From contig NZ_QMBP01000002.1 of assembly GCF_003289945.1 (NCBI RefSeq), positions 496,001-560,000 of the forward strand: a stretch of 64,000 bases of DNA, read 5' to 3'. The position numbers and the translations under genes are program-made. This stretch comes from Mesorhizobium hawassense. Lineage in GTDB: Bacteria > Pseudomonadota > Alphaproteobacteria > Rhizobiales > Rhizobiaceae. This document shows positions 25,660 to 35,143 of this stretch, in pieces. How positions within the stretch are numbered: position 1 is the stretch's first letter; every line of letters begins with the position of its first letter. The notes under the pieces were generated by a model. It was not told the DNA's origin. It made no database searches and saw nothing but the letters and a program-made list of their open reading frames with translations.

Positions 25660-27267
25660 TTAGGCAGCTGCCCGGATCATGTCCGCGGCCTTCTCGGCGA
25701 TCATGATCGTCGGCGCATTGGTATTGCCGCCGATCAGGGTCGGCATCACCGAAGCATCGACCACACGCAACCCTTCCAGCCCACGAACCTTGAGCTTCGG
25801 GTCGACCACGGCCATGTCGTCGACGCCCATCTTGCAGGTGCCGGCGGGGTGATAGATCGTGTCGGCGCGCGCCCTGATATGCGCCATCAGCTCCGCATCG
25901 CTGGACGCGCCGGCGGTGTAGATTTCCCTGGCGCGATATTTCGCCAGCGCCGGCGCCTCCAATATGGCGCGCATCATCCGCACGCCTTTGAGCAGAAGGT
26001 CGCCGTCACGCTCGTCCTCGAGGAAACGCGGATCGATGCGCGGCGGCGCCAGCGGATCGGCGCTGTTCAACCCCACGTCGCCGCGCGAATGCGGCCTCAG
26101 CACGCAGACATGGCAGGAAAAGCCATAGCCCATATGCAGCTTGCGGCCATGGTCGTCGACGATGGCTATGCAGAAATGCAGTTGCAGGTCGGGACGCTCG
26201 ATCGACGGGTCGGATTTGAGGAAAGCGCCGCCCTCGGCATAAGGCGTGGCGATCATGCCGCCGCCGTCCTTGCGCCAACGCAGCATGTGCCTGATCAGGC
26301 CCGGCATGCCGGTGAGGCCGATGCCCATCAGATCCGTCTGCCGCGACTTCCAGGCGAGGATGAAGTCTAAATGGTCCTGGAGGTTCCTGCCGACGCCGGG
26401 CAATTCGTGGACGAGCGGAATGCCATGCGCCGCAAGCTCGACCGCCGGACCGATGCCGGAGAGCAGGAGCAGTTGCGGCGAGCCGAACGCTCCGCCGCAA
26501 AGGACCACTTCCCGCCTGGCCTCCGCCACGGCTTCGCTCTTGCTGGTGCGATAGCGCACGCCCGTGGCGCGCTTGCCGTTGAGCACGACGCCCGTCGCAT
26601 GCGCGCCGGTGATCACGGTGAGGTTCGGCCGGTTCATCGCCGGATGCAGATAGGCGGCAGCCGCCGAACAGCGCTCACCGTTGCGGCGCTCGCCCCAGAA
26701 CTGCGTGACCTGATAAAGCCCCGCCCCTTCCTGCTCCGGCCCGTTGAAATCGTCGTTCAGCCTGATCTGGTTTTCGCCGCAAGCCTCGACGAAGGCCCTG
26801 GAGATCGCACGCGGCTCCTGCTGCTCGCAGACCCTCAGCGGCCCATCGCCGCCATGGAGCACATCGGCGCCGCGCTGGTTGCCCTCGGCGCGGCGGAAAT
26901 AGGGCAGCACCTCGTCCCACGACCAGCCGTCGCAGCCGAGATCGGCCCATTCGTCATAGTCGCGGCGGTTGCCCCGCGTATAGAGCATGGCGTTGATGGC
27001 ACTGGAGCCGCCCAGCGCCTTGCCGCGCGGCTGATAGCCCCTGCGGCCGTCGAGACCTTGCTGCGGCACCGTCTGGAAGGCCCAATTGTTGATCTTCGGC
27101 CGGCCGGGCAGCAGCGCGATGATGCCGGCCGGCGCACGGATCAAGAGATCCTTGCCGGCCCCGCCCGCCTCGAGCAGGCAAACCGTCTTCGACGGGTCTT
27201 CGGATAGCCTGGCAGCAAGGGTAGAGCCGGCGGAGCCGCCGCCGGCGATGACATAGTCGTAACGCAT
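25660..27267 (-). CDS. GMC-family FAD oxidoreductase (choline dehydrogenase-like)
   Basis: The 535-residue flavoprotein oxidises an alcohol substrate. The FAD-binding start '[21 protein letters not shown]' (residues 3-23) holds GxGxxG. The first GMC signature is '[19 protein letters not shown]', and the second is '[16 protein letters not shown]'. The C-terminal active-site region has '[10 protein letters not shown]' and '[19 protein letters not shown]'. It resembles choline dehydrogenase, but betB and betI are absent, so an alternative alcohol substrate is equally likely. Confidence 0.9.
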   Translation of the reverse strand: MRYDYVIAGGGSAGSTLAARLSEDPSKTVCLLEAGGAGKDLLIRAPAGIIALLPGRPKINNWAFQTVPQQGLDGRRGYQPRGKALGGSSAINAMLYTRGNRRDYDEWADLGCDGWSWDEVLPYFRRAEGNQRGADVLHGGDGPLRVCEQQEPRAISRAFVEACGENQIRLNDDFNGPEQEGAGLYQVTQFWGERRNGERCSAAAAYLHPAMNRPNLTVITGAHATGVVLNGKRATGVRYRTSKSEAVAEARREVVLCGGAFGSPQLLLLSGIGPAVELAAHGIPLVHELPGVGRNLQDHLDFILAWKSRQTDLMGIGLTGMPGLIRHMLRWRKDGGGMIATPYAEGGAFLKSDPSIERPDLQLHFCIAIVDDHGRKLHMGYGFSCHVCVLRPHSRGDVGLNSADPLAPPRIDPRFLEDERDGDLLLKGVRMMRAILEAPALAKYRAREIYTAGASSDAELMAHIRARADTIYHPAGTCKMGVDDMAVVDPKLKVRGLEGLRVVDASVMPTLIGGNTNAPTIMIAEKAADMIRAAA

Positions 27268-27352
27268 TCTCTCCTCCCGGCGGATGTTTCCGTCCGTTCT
27301 GCCGAGAGAATGCCTACCGATGTGGCTTGTAAAGATGCCGCTGCGTCAGTCA

Positions 27353-27446
27353 GAGCATGATCCCGAAAACTGGGAACCGGTTTTCGGAGAAGATCATGCT
27401 CCAACAAAGGACTGGACCACGATGACGGTTCGACCGAACGTCACTC
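27353..27446. repeat. RIME-like element, copy 4 (both hairpins, supplies a stop codon)
   Basis: GCATGATC (27355-27362) and GATCATGC (27392-27399) are the outer arms of hairpin A, with inner CCGAAAAC...GTTTTCGG. Hairpin B (27421-27443) is the imperfect GATGACGGTTCG...CGAACGTCA. The DUF934 stop codon (27441-27443) lies inside hairpin B at the same place as in copy 3. Confidence 0.88.
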
Positions 27447-27983
27447 TGTTCCAGCGCGCTTGCGCCGCCAGGAATATTTCGGACCCTTGGGCTCCGCTTC
27501 CACGGCCGGCTGGTAATAGACCGGCAGGCCGCCGGTTCGTCCCTCCTCCAGCCGCTTCAAAAGCACCGGATTGGAGACCTCGAACTCGTCGAAGCCGAGC
27601 CGCAGCATATGCGGCAGTTGGTCGACCAGCACCTGCCCCGTGGCGCGCACCGCGCCCTTGAAATTATGCCGGGCGCGCAGAAGTTCACCCTTGGAGAAGG
27701 AGCGGCCGTCATTGAAGGCCGGGAAGGCCAGCGCCACCAGCGACAACTGGTCCAGCAGGCCGACGATCTTGTCGAGCTCGTCGCCGGGCTGCAGCAGCAC
27801 GCCGATGCGCTCGCGCGCCGACTTGCGGGCCTGGTCGTCGAGCCCGAGAAAGACCTGCAGCGGCAGGATGAAGCGGCCATTGCCGGCCAGCGCCTCGGCG
27901 CTTTCGGCATGCGTCCACTCATCCTCGCGAAAGCCATCCGGGGTCCAGAGGCGGGTCCCCGCTGTCGTCGATCCAGTCATCAA
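27441..27983 (-). CDS. DUF934 protein of the sulfite reduction operon
   Basis: The 180-residue protein belongs to DUF934 (COG3749), regularly encoded with assimilatory sulfite reductase and thought to help that step; its biochemistry is unknown. Segments 'FILPLQVFLGL', 'GVLLQPGDELDKIVGLLDQLSLVALAFPAFNDGRSFS', and 'LRARHNFKGAVRATGQVLVDQLPHMLRLGFDEFEV' are characteristic. It is the last gene of the cysG-cysI-cysH operon. The last three residues (Gly-Thr-Glu) and stop are read from a RIME-like element. Confidence 0.88.
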   Translation of the reverse strand: MMTGSTTAGTRLWTPDGFREDEWTHAESAEALAGNGRFILPLQVFLGLDDQARKSARERIGVLLQPGDELDKIVGLLDQLSLVALAFPAFNDGRSFSKGELLRARHNFKGAVRATGQVLVDQLPHMLRLGFDEFEVSNPVLLKRLEEGRTGGLPVYYQPAVEAEPKGPKYSWRRKRAGTE

Positions 27984-28077
27984 AAATTCCTAAAGTCCCA
28001 ATTTTCTCAGCGAGCAAGCAAGCCGCCAGCGACCAGAAGCCGCTTGCGGCCCGGCATCACGTGAATAGCGATATACC

Positions 28078-28839
28078 CTAAAGCGAGGCGTCGGTCAGCG
28101 ACTTCTCTAACCCCGACAAATGGATGCCACACTCGACCTTGGCGTGACCGGCCCAGCGGCCGCTGCGCGCGTCCTCACCCGGCTGCACCGGCTGCGTGCA
28201 GGGAAAGCAGCCGATCGACAGATAGCCATAGGCGACCAGCGGATTTTCGCGCAGCGCGTGCGCGCGCATGTAGTCGGCCTGGTCCGACGTCGTCCAGTGC
28301 GCCAGCGGGTTGATGCGGATGCGCGAGCCGACCGCCTCGAAGGCCGGTAGCGCCGCCCGGGTCGAGGCCTGGAAGCGCTTGCGCCCGGTGAACCAGGCGC
28401 GGAACGGCTCGACGCCGCGCGCCAGCGGCTCGACCTTGCGCACATTGCAGCAGGAATCGGTGTCGGTCTCGTTCAGATTGCCGGTCGGATCGACGCGTTC
28501 GAGCGCGGCCTCGTCCGGCTTGATCACGCGGACGTCGGTCAGGCCGAAATCGGCGACCAGCGCGTCGCGATAACCCAGCGTCTCCTCGAAATGCTTGCCG
28601 GTGTCGAGAAAGATCACCGGCAGGGTGCGGTCGATCTCCGAAATCATGTGCAAGAGCACTGCGGAGTCGGCGCCGAAGGACGACACGGCGGCAATCGCGC
28701 CACGGAATTCGCGCGCCGACCGCTCGATGATCTCGATCGGCTTCAGATGACCATGCAGCGCATCGAGGCCCGCCGCTTCCGCGGCGATCCCGGCCTCGAC
28801 GGCTCCGGTCAGGTCAAGCGGCCTTGGTTTCGCCAGCAT
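28078..28839 (-). CDS. cysH: Adenylylsulfate (APS) reductase, 4Fe-4S type
   Basis: The 253-residue enzyme reduces activated sulfate to sulfite. The PP-loop-like start 'AAVSSFGADSAVLLHM' (51-66) binds the nucleotide. Cys130-Cys131 ('SCCNVRK') and C211-x-x-C214 ('GCFPCTQ') give the CC...CxxC iron-sulfur ligands that mark APS-using reductases. C237 in 'ECGIHL' is the catalytic cysteine. Rhizobial enzymes of this form use APS rather than PAPS. ATG 28839 has AAGGAGG and lies within the last 26 bases of cysI. Confidence 0.93.
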   Translation of the reverse strand: MLAKPRPLDLTGAVEAGIAAEAAGLDALHGHLKPIEIIERSAREFRGAIAAVSSFGADSAVLLHMISEIDRTLPVIFLDTGKHFEETLGYRDALVADFGLTDVRVIKPDEAALERVDPTGNLNETDTDSCCNVRKVEPLARGVEPFRAWFTGRKRFQASTRAALPAFEAVGSRIRINPLAHWTTSDQADYMRAHALRENPLVAYGYLSIGCFPCTQPVQPGEDARSGRWAGHAKVECGIHLSGLEKSLTDASL

Positions 28840-30484
28840 AGAGCGCCTCCTTGAACGGCGCGGGACCGACTCTGCGGTAGGCGTCGATAAAACGTTCTTC
28901 GGGGTTGAGCCGAAGGCCGAGATAGGTATCGACGATCTGCTCGATGGCATCGGTGATCTCTTCCGAGGAGAAGCCGCGGCCGATGATCTCGCCGACCGAG
29001 GTGTTCTCGTCGGCCGAACCGCCAAGCGTCACCTGGTAGAGCTCGGAGCCCTTCTTCTCGACACCGAGAATGCCGATATGGCCGACATGGTGGTGGCCGC
29101 AGGCATTGATGCAGCCGGAGATCTTGAGCTTCAGCTCGCCGATCTCGCGCTGACGCTCCAGCGAGGCGAAGCGCTGCGAGATTTCCTGCGCGATCGGGAT
29201 CGAGCGCGCGGTCGCCAGCGCGCAATAATCGAGGCCGGGGCACGAGATGATGTCGCTGATCAGGTTCGAGTTGGCCGTCGCAAGCCCGATCTCGACCAGC
29301 GCGTCATAGACCGCCTTCAAATCGGCGCGCGCCACATGCGGCAGGATCAGGTTCTGCTCGTGGCTGACGCGCAATTCGTCGAGCGCGTATTTCTCGGCGA
29401 TGTCGGCGACGGCCTCCATCTGGCTGTCGGTGGCGTCGCCGGGCACCTCGCCGATGCCCTTCAACGAGATCGTCACCGCCGCATAGTCGGGATGGCGATG
29501 CGTCACGACATTCTGGTCGAGCCACTGCGAGAAGCCTTTGGAATCGAGCCGCGCCTGCTTCACCTCAGCGTCGCCTTCAGGCCGATCCGTCAGTGCCGGC
29601 GGCGCGAAGTAAGCGTTGATGGCGTGAATGTCGGCTTCCGGCAGCTTCAGCTCGGCGTCCTTCAGCTCCTGCCATTCGGCCTCGATCTGGCGCGTGATTT
29701 CTTCTTCGCCGGTCTCGTGGACGAGGATCTTGATGCGCGCCTTGTACTTGTTGTCGCGGCGGCCATAGAGATTGTAAACGCGCAGGATCGCCGTGCAGTA
29801 GGAGAGAAGATCGGCCTCCGGCAGGAAGTCGCGGATCTTCTTCGCCACCATCGGCGTGCGGCCCTGGCCGCCGCCGACATAGACGGCGAAGCCGAGCTCG
29901 CCGGCCGCGTTCTTCTTCAGGTGCAGGCCGATGTCATGCGTCTGGATGGCGGCGCGGTCGCGCTCGGCGCCGGTCACCGCGATCTTGAACTTGCGCGGCA
30001 GGAACGAGAATTCCGGATGCACCGACGACCATTGCCGCAGGATTTCGGCATAGGGGCGCGGGTCGGCGACCTCGTCGGCGGCGGCACCGGCGAAATGATC
30101 GGCGGTGACGTTGCGGATGCAGTTGCCGCTGGTCTGGATGGCATGCATCTCGACGCTGGCGAGATCGGCCAGGATCGTCGGGATGTCCGACAGCGCCGGC
30201 CAGTTGAACTGGATGTTCTGGCGCGTGGTGAAATGGCCGTAGCCCTTGTCGTATTTGCGCGCGATATGGCCGAGCATGCGCATCTGCTTGCTGTTCAGCG
30301 TGCCGTAGGGCACCGCGATGCGCAGCATATAGGCGTGCAGCTGCAGGTAGACGCCGTTCATCAGCCGGAGCGGCCGGAACTGGTCCTCTGTGATCTCGCC
30401 GGCAAGCCGGCGCTGCACCTGGTCGCTGAACTCGGCGACACGGGCGTGAACGAAATCCTGGTCGAACTCGTCGTAACGGTACAT
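28814..30484 (-). CDS. cysI: Siroheme-dependent sulfite reductase (nitrite/sulfite reductase family)
   Basis: The 556-residue ferredoxin-type hemoprotein makes the six-electron reduction of sulfite to sulfide. Two ferredoxin-like half-domains alternate with siroheme domains: 'YGTLNSKQMRMLGHIARKY', 'TTRQNIQFNWP', 'SGNCIRNVTADHFAG'. The cluster ligands are the cysteines in 'CPGLDYCALATAR' and 'KISGCINACGHHHVGHIG'. The siroheme is supplied by cysG two genes upstream. No separate cysJ flavoprotein is present, so ferredoxin is the likely donor. Confidence 0.92.
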   Translation of the reverse strand: MYRYDEFDQDFVHARVAEFSDQVQRRLAGEITEDQFRPLRLMNGVYLQLHAYMLRIAVPYGTLNSKQMRMLGHIARKYDKGYGHFTTRQNIQFNWPALSDIPTILADLASVEMHAIQTSGNCIRNVTADHFAGAAADEVADPRPYAEILRQWSSVHPEFSFLPRKFKIAVTGAERDRAAIQTHDIGLHLKKNAAGELGFAVYVGGGQGRTPMVAKKIRDFLPEADLLSYCTAILRVYNLYGRRDNKYKARIKILVHETGEEEITRQIEAEWQELKDAELKLPEADIHAINAYFAPPALTDRPEGDAEVKQARLDSKGFSQWLDQNVVTHRHPDYAAVTISLKGIGEVPGDATDSQMEAVADIAEKYALDELRVSHEQNLILPHVARADLKAVYDALVEIGLATANSNLISDIISCPGLDYCALATARSIPIAQEISQRFASLERQREIGELKLKISGCINACGHHHVGHIGILGVEKKGSELYQVTLGGSADENTSVGEIIGRGFSSEEITDAIEQIVDTYLGLRLNPEERFIDAYRRVGPAPFKEALYAGETKAA

Positions 30485-30529
30485 GCTTCGTCTTTCAGGG
30501 CGCGTCCGCCCGCTGCTTTCCTTGAACCC

Positions 30530-30835
30530 TTAAGCCACCCCGGCCACTGCCGGGCTGGCCTGCTTGCCGAGATCGGTGCGAATGGTGGGACCGGCGGCGC
30601 GGATCTTCTCGCGCAGCCGCACCGGTTCGACCAAACCATTGACCACGGTGACGTCGATCAGGTTGACGTCGACCACCTCATTGTTGGCGCCAGCCGCGGC
30701 GCCGATCGCTTCCAGCCGGTCCTCCGCCGCCTTATCATGCGCGAGATCGGCATGACCGACCGTCTCCGCCCAGCCGCCTTCGGCGTACCAGACGGCGATG
30801 CCGTCGGAGAGCCTGTTCGCGGTCAGAACCTTCAT
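30530..30835 (-). CDS. DUF2849 protein of the cys operon
   Basis: The 101-residue protein is DUF2849, a small alphaproteobacterial family nearly always found between cysG and cysI; its function is unknown. The opening 'VLTANRLSDGIAVWYAEGGWAE' and the following 'VVDVNLIDVTVVNGLVEPVRLREKIRAAGPTIR' are typical. ATG 30835 overlaps the cysG stop by four bases and has AAGGAG upstream, so it is translationally coupled. It ends 46 bases before cysI. Confidence 0.85.
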   Translation of the reverse strand: MKVLTANRLSDGIAVWYAEGGWAETVGHADLAHDKAAEDRLEAIGAAAGANNEVVDVNLIDVTVVNGLVEPVRLREKIRAAGPTIRTDLGKQASPAVAGVA

Positions 30836-32280
30836 GGTTGAACTCCTTCGGCAACGGCTGAAGCCGCGCCCTCATGCCTATGTGCCGCGAGCGGCTCGGA
30901 TTGTTCAAAATTGGCGCCGGCGACCGCATCACCGATGATCGTCATCACCGGACCGGTAAGGTCGGCGCGCTCTTCCAGCGACGGCAGATCGGCCAGCGTG
31001 CCGTGGAAACGGCGGCGGCTGCCGAGGCTGGCATTCTCGACGACGGCGACGGCCGTGTCCGGCGACAGTCCCGCTTCGATCAGCCGGCCGGCGACTTCGG
31101 CGGCGACCGAACGGCCCATATAGACGGCAACGGTGGCGCCCGAGATGGCGAGCTTGGCCCAATCGGGCAGCGAGTTGCCCTTGAGGTCGTGGCCGGTGGT
31201 GAACACCATCGAGGACGACACACCGCGCAGCGTCAGCGGCAGCTCGAAATCGGCGGCGGCGGCAAAGGCGGCGGTGACGCCCGGAACCACCTCATAGGCG
31301 ATGCCGGCCTCACGCAACGCCGCCATTTCCTCACCGGCGCGGCCGAACACCAGCGGGTCGCCTGACTTCAGCCGTACCACGCGCTTGCCGGCGCGGCCGA
31401 GTTCGATGAGCAGCGCGTTGATCTCTTCCTGGCTCTTGGAATGGCAGCCCTTGCGCTTGCCGACCGGCAGGCGCTCGGCGTCGCGGCGGCCCATGGCCAC
31501 GATGCCTTCAGGCACCAGCGCGTCATAGAGGATTGCGTCGGCTTCCATTAGCAGGCGGTGCGCCCGCAGCGTCAGCAGATCCTCGGCGCCGGGGCCGGCG
31601 CCGACCAGCGCGATGTGCCCCGCGGCCGGCGCATTCGCGCTCAAAAGGTCGAGCGCAGCGCCATGTGCCTCGTCGAGCTCGCCGGCTTCGACTGCCTTGG
31701 CCGGCGCTCCGGCGAAGAAATCGCTCCAGAAGCGCCGGCGGCGATTGCCCTTTGGCAAGCCCTCTGCGGCGGCGCGGAACGACGCGGCCAGCGCCGCAAG
31801 CCGGCCGAGCGACGGCGACAGCATGCGGTCGATGCGTCCGCGCAGCATCTGTGCCAGAACCGGTCCAGCGCCTTCAGTTCCGATGGCGATGGCGACCGGC
31901 GCACGGTTCACCAGCGCCGGCGTGAAGAAATCGCAAAGCTCCGGACGGTCGACGGCGTTGACCGGAATGCCCAAGCGCCGCGCATCCTCGGCGACGCGGC
32001 GGTCGAGCGACTCGTCACCGCTAGCCGCGAACACCAGTGCGGCGTCTTGGAGATGCGCGGCCTCATAGGCTGCATTGACGTGAACGGCGCCGGCCGATGC
32101 GATGAAATCCAAAAGGCCGTTGCTGGCATTGTCGGCGACGATGCGCAGCACCGCGCTCGATTGCGAAAGCAGCCTTGCCTTGGCAAGCGCCTCCTCGCCA
32201 TTGCCGACGATGGCTACGGCTTCGCCGTCGACCCGCATGAACACGGGAAAGGCATTGAGCTTGGCATTGGCTTGCGGCAT
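30832..32280 (-). CDS. cysG: Siroheme synthase (fused dehydrogenase/ferrochelatase and methyltransferase)
   Basis: The 482-residue protein makes siroheme from uroporphyrinogen III. The N-terminal part (1-210) is the precorrin-2 dehydrogenase/ferrochelatase, with the NAD loop 'AIVGNGEEALAKARLL'. The C-terminal part (about 215-465) is the SAM uroporphyrinogen-III methyltransferase, with 'VGAGPGAEDLLTLRAHRLLMEADAILYDALV' and 'RLKSGDPLVFGRAGEE'. It is the first gene of the minus-strand cys operon and supplies the cofactor of CysI. Confidence 0.95.
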   Translation of the reverse strand: MPQANAKLNAFPVFMRVDGEAVAIVGNGEEALAKARLLSQSSAVLRIVADNASNGLLDFIASAGAVHVNAAYEAAHLQDAALVFAASGDESLDRRVAEDARRLGIPVNAVDRPELCDFFTPALVNRAPVAIAIGTEGAGPVLAQMLRGRIDRMLSPSLGRLAALAASFRAAAEGLPKGNRRRRFWSDFFAGAPAKAVEAGELDEAHGAALDLLSANAPAAGHIALVGAGPGAEDLLTLRAHRLLMEADAILYDALVPEGIVAMGRRDAERLPVGKRKGCHSKSQEEINALLIELGRAGKRVVRLKSGDPLVFGRAGEEMAALREAGIAYEVVPGVTAAFAAAADFELPLTLRGVSSSMVFTTGHDLKGNSLPDWAKLAISGATVAVYMGRSVAAEVAGRLIEAGLSPDTAVAVVENASLGSRRRFHGTLADLPSLEERADLTGPVMTIIGDAVAGANFEQSEPLAAHRHEGAASAVAEGVQP

Positions 32281-32543
32281 GGCGATGAGCGATACTGGAA
32301 CAGTTTGGCAGTTTTACGCGGCCACGCCAAAAACCAGAAGGTAAGCACTCGCGCGCCGCCGAACGGCAGGCAATCGCTTTTTCGCAACCGCGAAGGGCAA
32401 GAGAAAAAAATTCTACTTTGCGAGAGAGACGGTCAGAGCGGCAGGGGAAACCACCTTGATCGGCCGCAATTTTTAGCGCCAAGACCACAAAGCCGCAAAA
32501 CAGTTTTTCTAAATTCTACTAAGTTAGTAGATTAAAGCCGATC
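32281..32543. promoter_or_regulatory. cysG upstream region with a palindromic operator candidate
   Basis: This stretch and the further 142 bases to the host-attachment gene contain no other gene. It is AT-richer than its surroundings. TCTACTAA (32515-32522), one base, then TTAGTAGA (32524-32531) form a perfect 8+8 palindrome. The decamer AAATTCTACT at 32511-32520 is repeated at 32408-32417. This is a candidate binding site for a sulfur-status regulator, but I cannot name the protein. Confidence 0.45.
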
Positions 32544-32685
32544 TTGCCGGGTCGGCTCGGCCGGGAGCGATCGAGGCGCCCCGCCAGATCGGAACAATCA
32601 TGCTTCGCGGTTCGTTTGCCTAGCAATCCATCCTGTCGATCCCAGGCTCGACGGATCGGCAACCCTGCAAGCAAGGAGGAACCCC

Positions 32686-33125
32686 ATGGGCATCATTCTG
32701 AAACACGGATTGTGGGTCGTCGTGGCCGATGGCGAGAAGGCGCTCTTCCTGCGCAACCAGGGCGACAACAAGTTCCCGAACCTGGAAGTGGTGCAGAGAT
32801 GGAGCAGGACAATCCCGCCACGCGCGACCAGGGCACGGACAAGCCGGGCCGCTATGGGAATGAGGGCCCGCGCAGCGCCATCGAAGAAACCGACTGGCAC
32901 GGTCTCGGCAAGGAGCGCTTTGCGGTCGACATCGCCGACCGGCTCTACAAGCTGGCGCATGCCGGCGAGTTCGACGCGGTCGTGCTGATCGCGCCACCGC
33001 GCGCGCTTGGCGAGATGCGCCAGAGACTGCATAAGGAAGTCGGCGAGAAAGTGCAGGCTGAAATACCGAAAACGCTGACCAACCACACCATTTCCGACAT
33101 CGAGAATCTGCTGCAGGCGGCATAA
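32686..33125 (+). pseudogene. Host-attachment family protein gene, frameshifted
   Basis: AAGGAGG precedes ATG 32686. The frame reads 'MGIILKHGLWVVVADGEKAL' and on to 'NLEVVQ' and then leaves the family sequence. From 32797 the next frame continues it as 'EMEQDNPATRDQGTDKPG' and on to 'NHTISDIENLLQAA', ending at TAA 33123-33125. Adding one G after base 32796 restores a single 146-residue protein of the Host_attach family, small cytoplasmic proteins named from plant-attachment studies. Either the gene is broken or the sequence has a single-base error. Confidence 0.85.
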
Positions 33126-33341
33126 GCCGGCGGAAAGAAAGCGGCTTCGAGGCCGGATCGCGTCTCCAAGCCGCCTCTTTGGCGGCACGGCGCGGATTTT
33201 GCGCGGCGCGCCCTGCCTCGGCGTCGATTTCTGCGCGGCGGCGGTTGCATCATCGCCGCTCTCCCCACCATATTGCCGAGGGCGGCAGCCTCGGCGGGCG
33301 CCCATCCGACATCGCAGTTTTCGAAAGGCGCTCCATAGACA

Positions 33342-35141
33342 ATGCCGCATGACACGCCCCTTATCGCCACCATCGTCGCCGGCCTGGGGCTTGCATTCGT
33401 CTTCGGGGCTTTAGCCAACCGTTTCCGCATCCCGCCGCTCGTCGGCTATCTGGTCGCCGGCGTGCTTGTCGGCCCCAACACGCCCGGCTTCGTCGCCGAT
33501 GCCGGTCTTGCCAACGAGCTGGCCGAAATCGGCGTCATCCTCTTGATGTTCGGCGTCGGCCTGCATTTTTCGCTGAAGGACCTTCTGTCGGTGCGGGCCA
33601 TCGCCGTGCCAGGCGCCATCGTGCAGATCGGCTTCGCCACGCTGCTCGGCGTTGGCCTGTCCTGGATGCTCGGCTGGTCGCTCGGCGCCGGCCTGGTCTT
33701 CGGCCTGGCCCTGTCCGTCGCCTCGACCGTCGTGCTGCTGCGCGCCTTGCAGGAACGGCGGCTCATCGAGACCGAGCGCGGCCGCATCGCCGTCGGCTGG
33801 CTGATCGTCGAGGATCTGGCCATGGTGCTGGCGCTGGTGCTTTTGCCGGCGCTGGCCGGCGTGCTGGGAGGCCAGCCGCAGGTCGACGACCATGCCAGCC
33901 TGCTTTCGCTGCCGGCCAGCTACGGCATATGGGGTGTGGTTGGCATCACGCTTGCCAAGGTCGCCGCTTTCGTCGTCGTCATGCTGGTGGTCGGCCGCAG
34001 GGTGATCCCCTGGATCCTGCACTATGTCGCCCATACCGGCTCGCGAGAGCTGTTCCGGCTGTCGGTGCTGGCCATCGCGCTCGGCGTCGCCTTCGGCGCG
34101 GCAAAGCTGTTCGGCGTCTCGCTGGCGCTCGGCGCCTTCTTCGCCGGCATGATCATGAGCGAGTCCGAGCTCAGCCATCGCGCGGCCGAGGAATCGCTGC
34201 CGCTGCGCGATGCCTTCTCGGTGCTGTTCTTCGTCTCGGTCGGCATGCTGTTCGACCCGTTCAGCCTGTTCAGCAACGGCCTGCCGATCCTGGCCACGCT
34301 CGCCATCATCGTCATCGGCAAGTCGATCGCCGCCTTCGTCATCGTCATCGTCTTCCGCTATCCGATCGCGACGGCGCTGATGATTTCGGCCAGTCTCGCC
34401 CAGATCGGCGAATTCTCCTTCATCCTGGCCGAGCTCGGCGTCGGTTTAAAACTGTTGCCCGAGCAGGGCCGCGACCTGATCCTGGCCGGCGCGATCCTGT
34501 CGATCCTGCTCAACCCGCTGATGTTCCTGGTCATCGACTGGATGAAGCCGTGGCTCGAAAAACGCGCCGGCAAGGATGCCACGCCGGCCGCGGAGCAGAA
34601 GCCGCTCGGTCCGGCCACCGAACCCGGTCAGGTCGCTTCGGTGGTGGCGGCCCCGGCGGAGAAAGACGACGGCCCGCCGCCGAAAACCGCCCTGAGCGGC
34701 CATTCCATCCTGATCGGTTACGGCCGCGTCGGCAGTCTTGTCGGTGCGGCGCTGAAAGACGCCACCCTGCCCTTCCTGGTCATCGAGGACGCCGACAAGA
34801 CGCTGGCGAAGTTGAAGAGCGACGGCGTCGAAACCGTAGCCGGCAACGCCGCCAATGCCGAAGTCTTCGCGGCCGCCAATCCGGAAGGCGCCAGGCGCTT
34901 GATCCTCGCCATCCCCAACGCTTTTGAGGCGGGGCAGGTTGTGCTCAGGGCCCGCGCGGCCAATCCGGCGATCAATGTCATCGCCCGCGCGCATTCCGAT
35001 GCCGAGGTCGAGCATCTGAAAGGTCTCGGCGCCGACACCGTCATCATGGGCGAGCGCGAGATCGCCCGCGGCATCGTCGAGGTGGTGACCGGCAAGGCTC
35101 CGGTCGAGCCCGCCATCGAGATCAAGCCGCAGCCTGCTTGA
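33342..35141 (+). CDS. CPA2-family cation:proton antiporter (KefB/YbaL type)
   Basis: The 599-residue protein has about 12-13 membrane helices (1-390) of the CPA2 exchanger family. Segments 'RIPPLVGYLVAGVLVGPNTPGFV', 'ALSVASTVVLLRALQER', and 'SLALGAFFAGMIMSESELSHRAAEESLPLRDAFSVLFFVSVGMLFDP' are diagnostic. A charged linker (400-455) leads to a TrkA-N/RCK domain ('SILIGYGRVGSLVGAAL', about 456-560). This suggests NAD(H)-gated potassium or sodium efflux. Upstream 33126-33341 holds no gene. Confidence 0.93.
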   Translation: MPHDTPLIATIVAGLGLAFVFGALANRFRIPPLVGYLVAGVLVGPNTPGFVADAGLANELAEIGVILLMFGVGLHFSLKDLLSVRAIAVPGAIVQIGFATLLGVGLSWMLGWSLGAGLVFGLALSVASTVVLLRALQERRLIETERGRIAVGWLIVEDLAMVLALVLLPALAGVLGGQPQVDDHASLLSLPASYGIWGVVGITLAKVAAFVVVMLVVGRRVIPWILHYVAHTGSRELFRLSVLAIALGVAFGAAKLFGVSLALGAFFAGMIMSESELSHRAAEESLPLRDAFSVLFFVSVGMLFDPFSLFSNGLPILATLAIIVIGKSIAAFVIVIVFRYPIATALMISASLAQIGEFSFILAELGVGLKLLPEQGRDLILAGAILSILLNPLMFLVIDWMKPWLEKRAGKDATPAAEQKPLGPATEPGQVASVVAAPAEKDDGPPPKTALSGHSILIGYGRVGSLVGAALKDATLPFLVIEDADKTLAKLKSDGVETVAGNAANAEVFAAANPEGARRLILAIPNAFEAGQVVLRARAANPAINVIARAHSDAEVEHLKGLGADTVIMGEREIARGIVEVVTGKAPVEPAIEIKPQPA

Positions 35142-35143
35142 TA

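Noticed and set aside
29078..30841. A 587-codon plus-strand frame across cysI
   Set aside because: It is the reverse-frame shadow of a sulfite reductase gene with all its motifs; no ribosome site or family match.
32544..33125. A 193-codon frame taken as a complete host-attachment gene
   Set aside because: Only its second half belongs to the family; the true start is in another frame at 32686.
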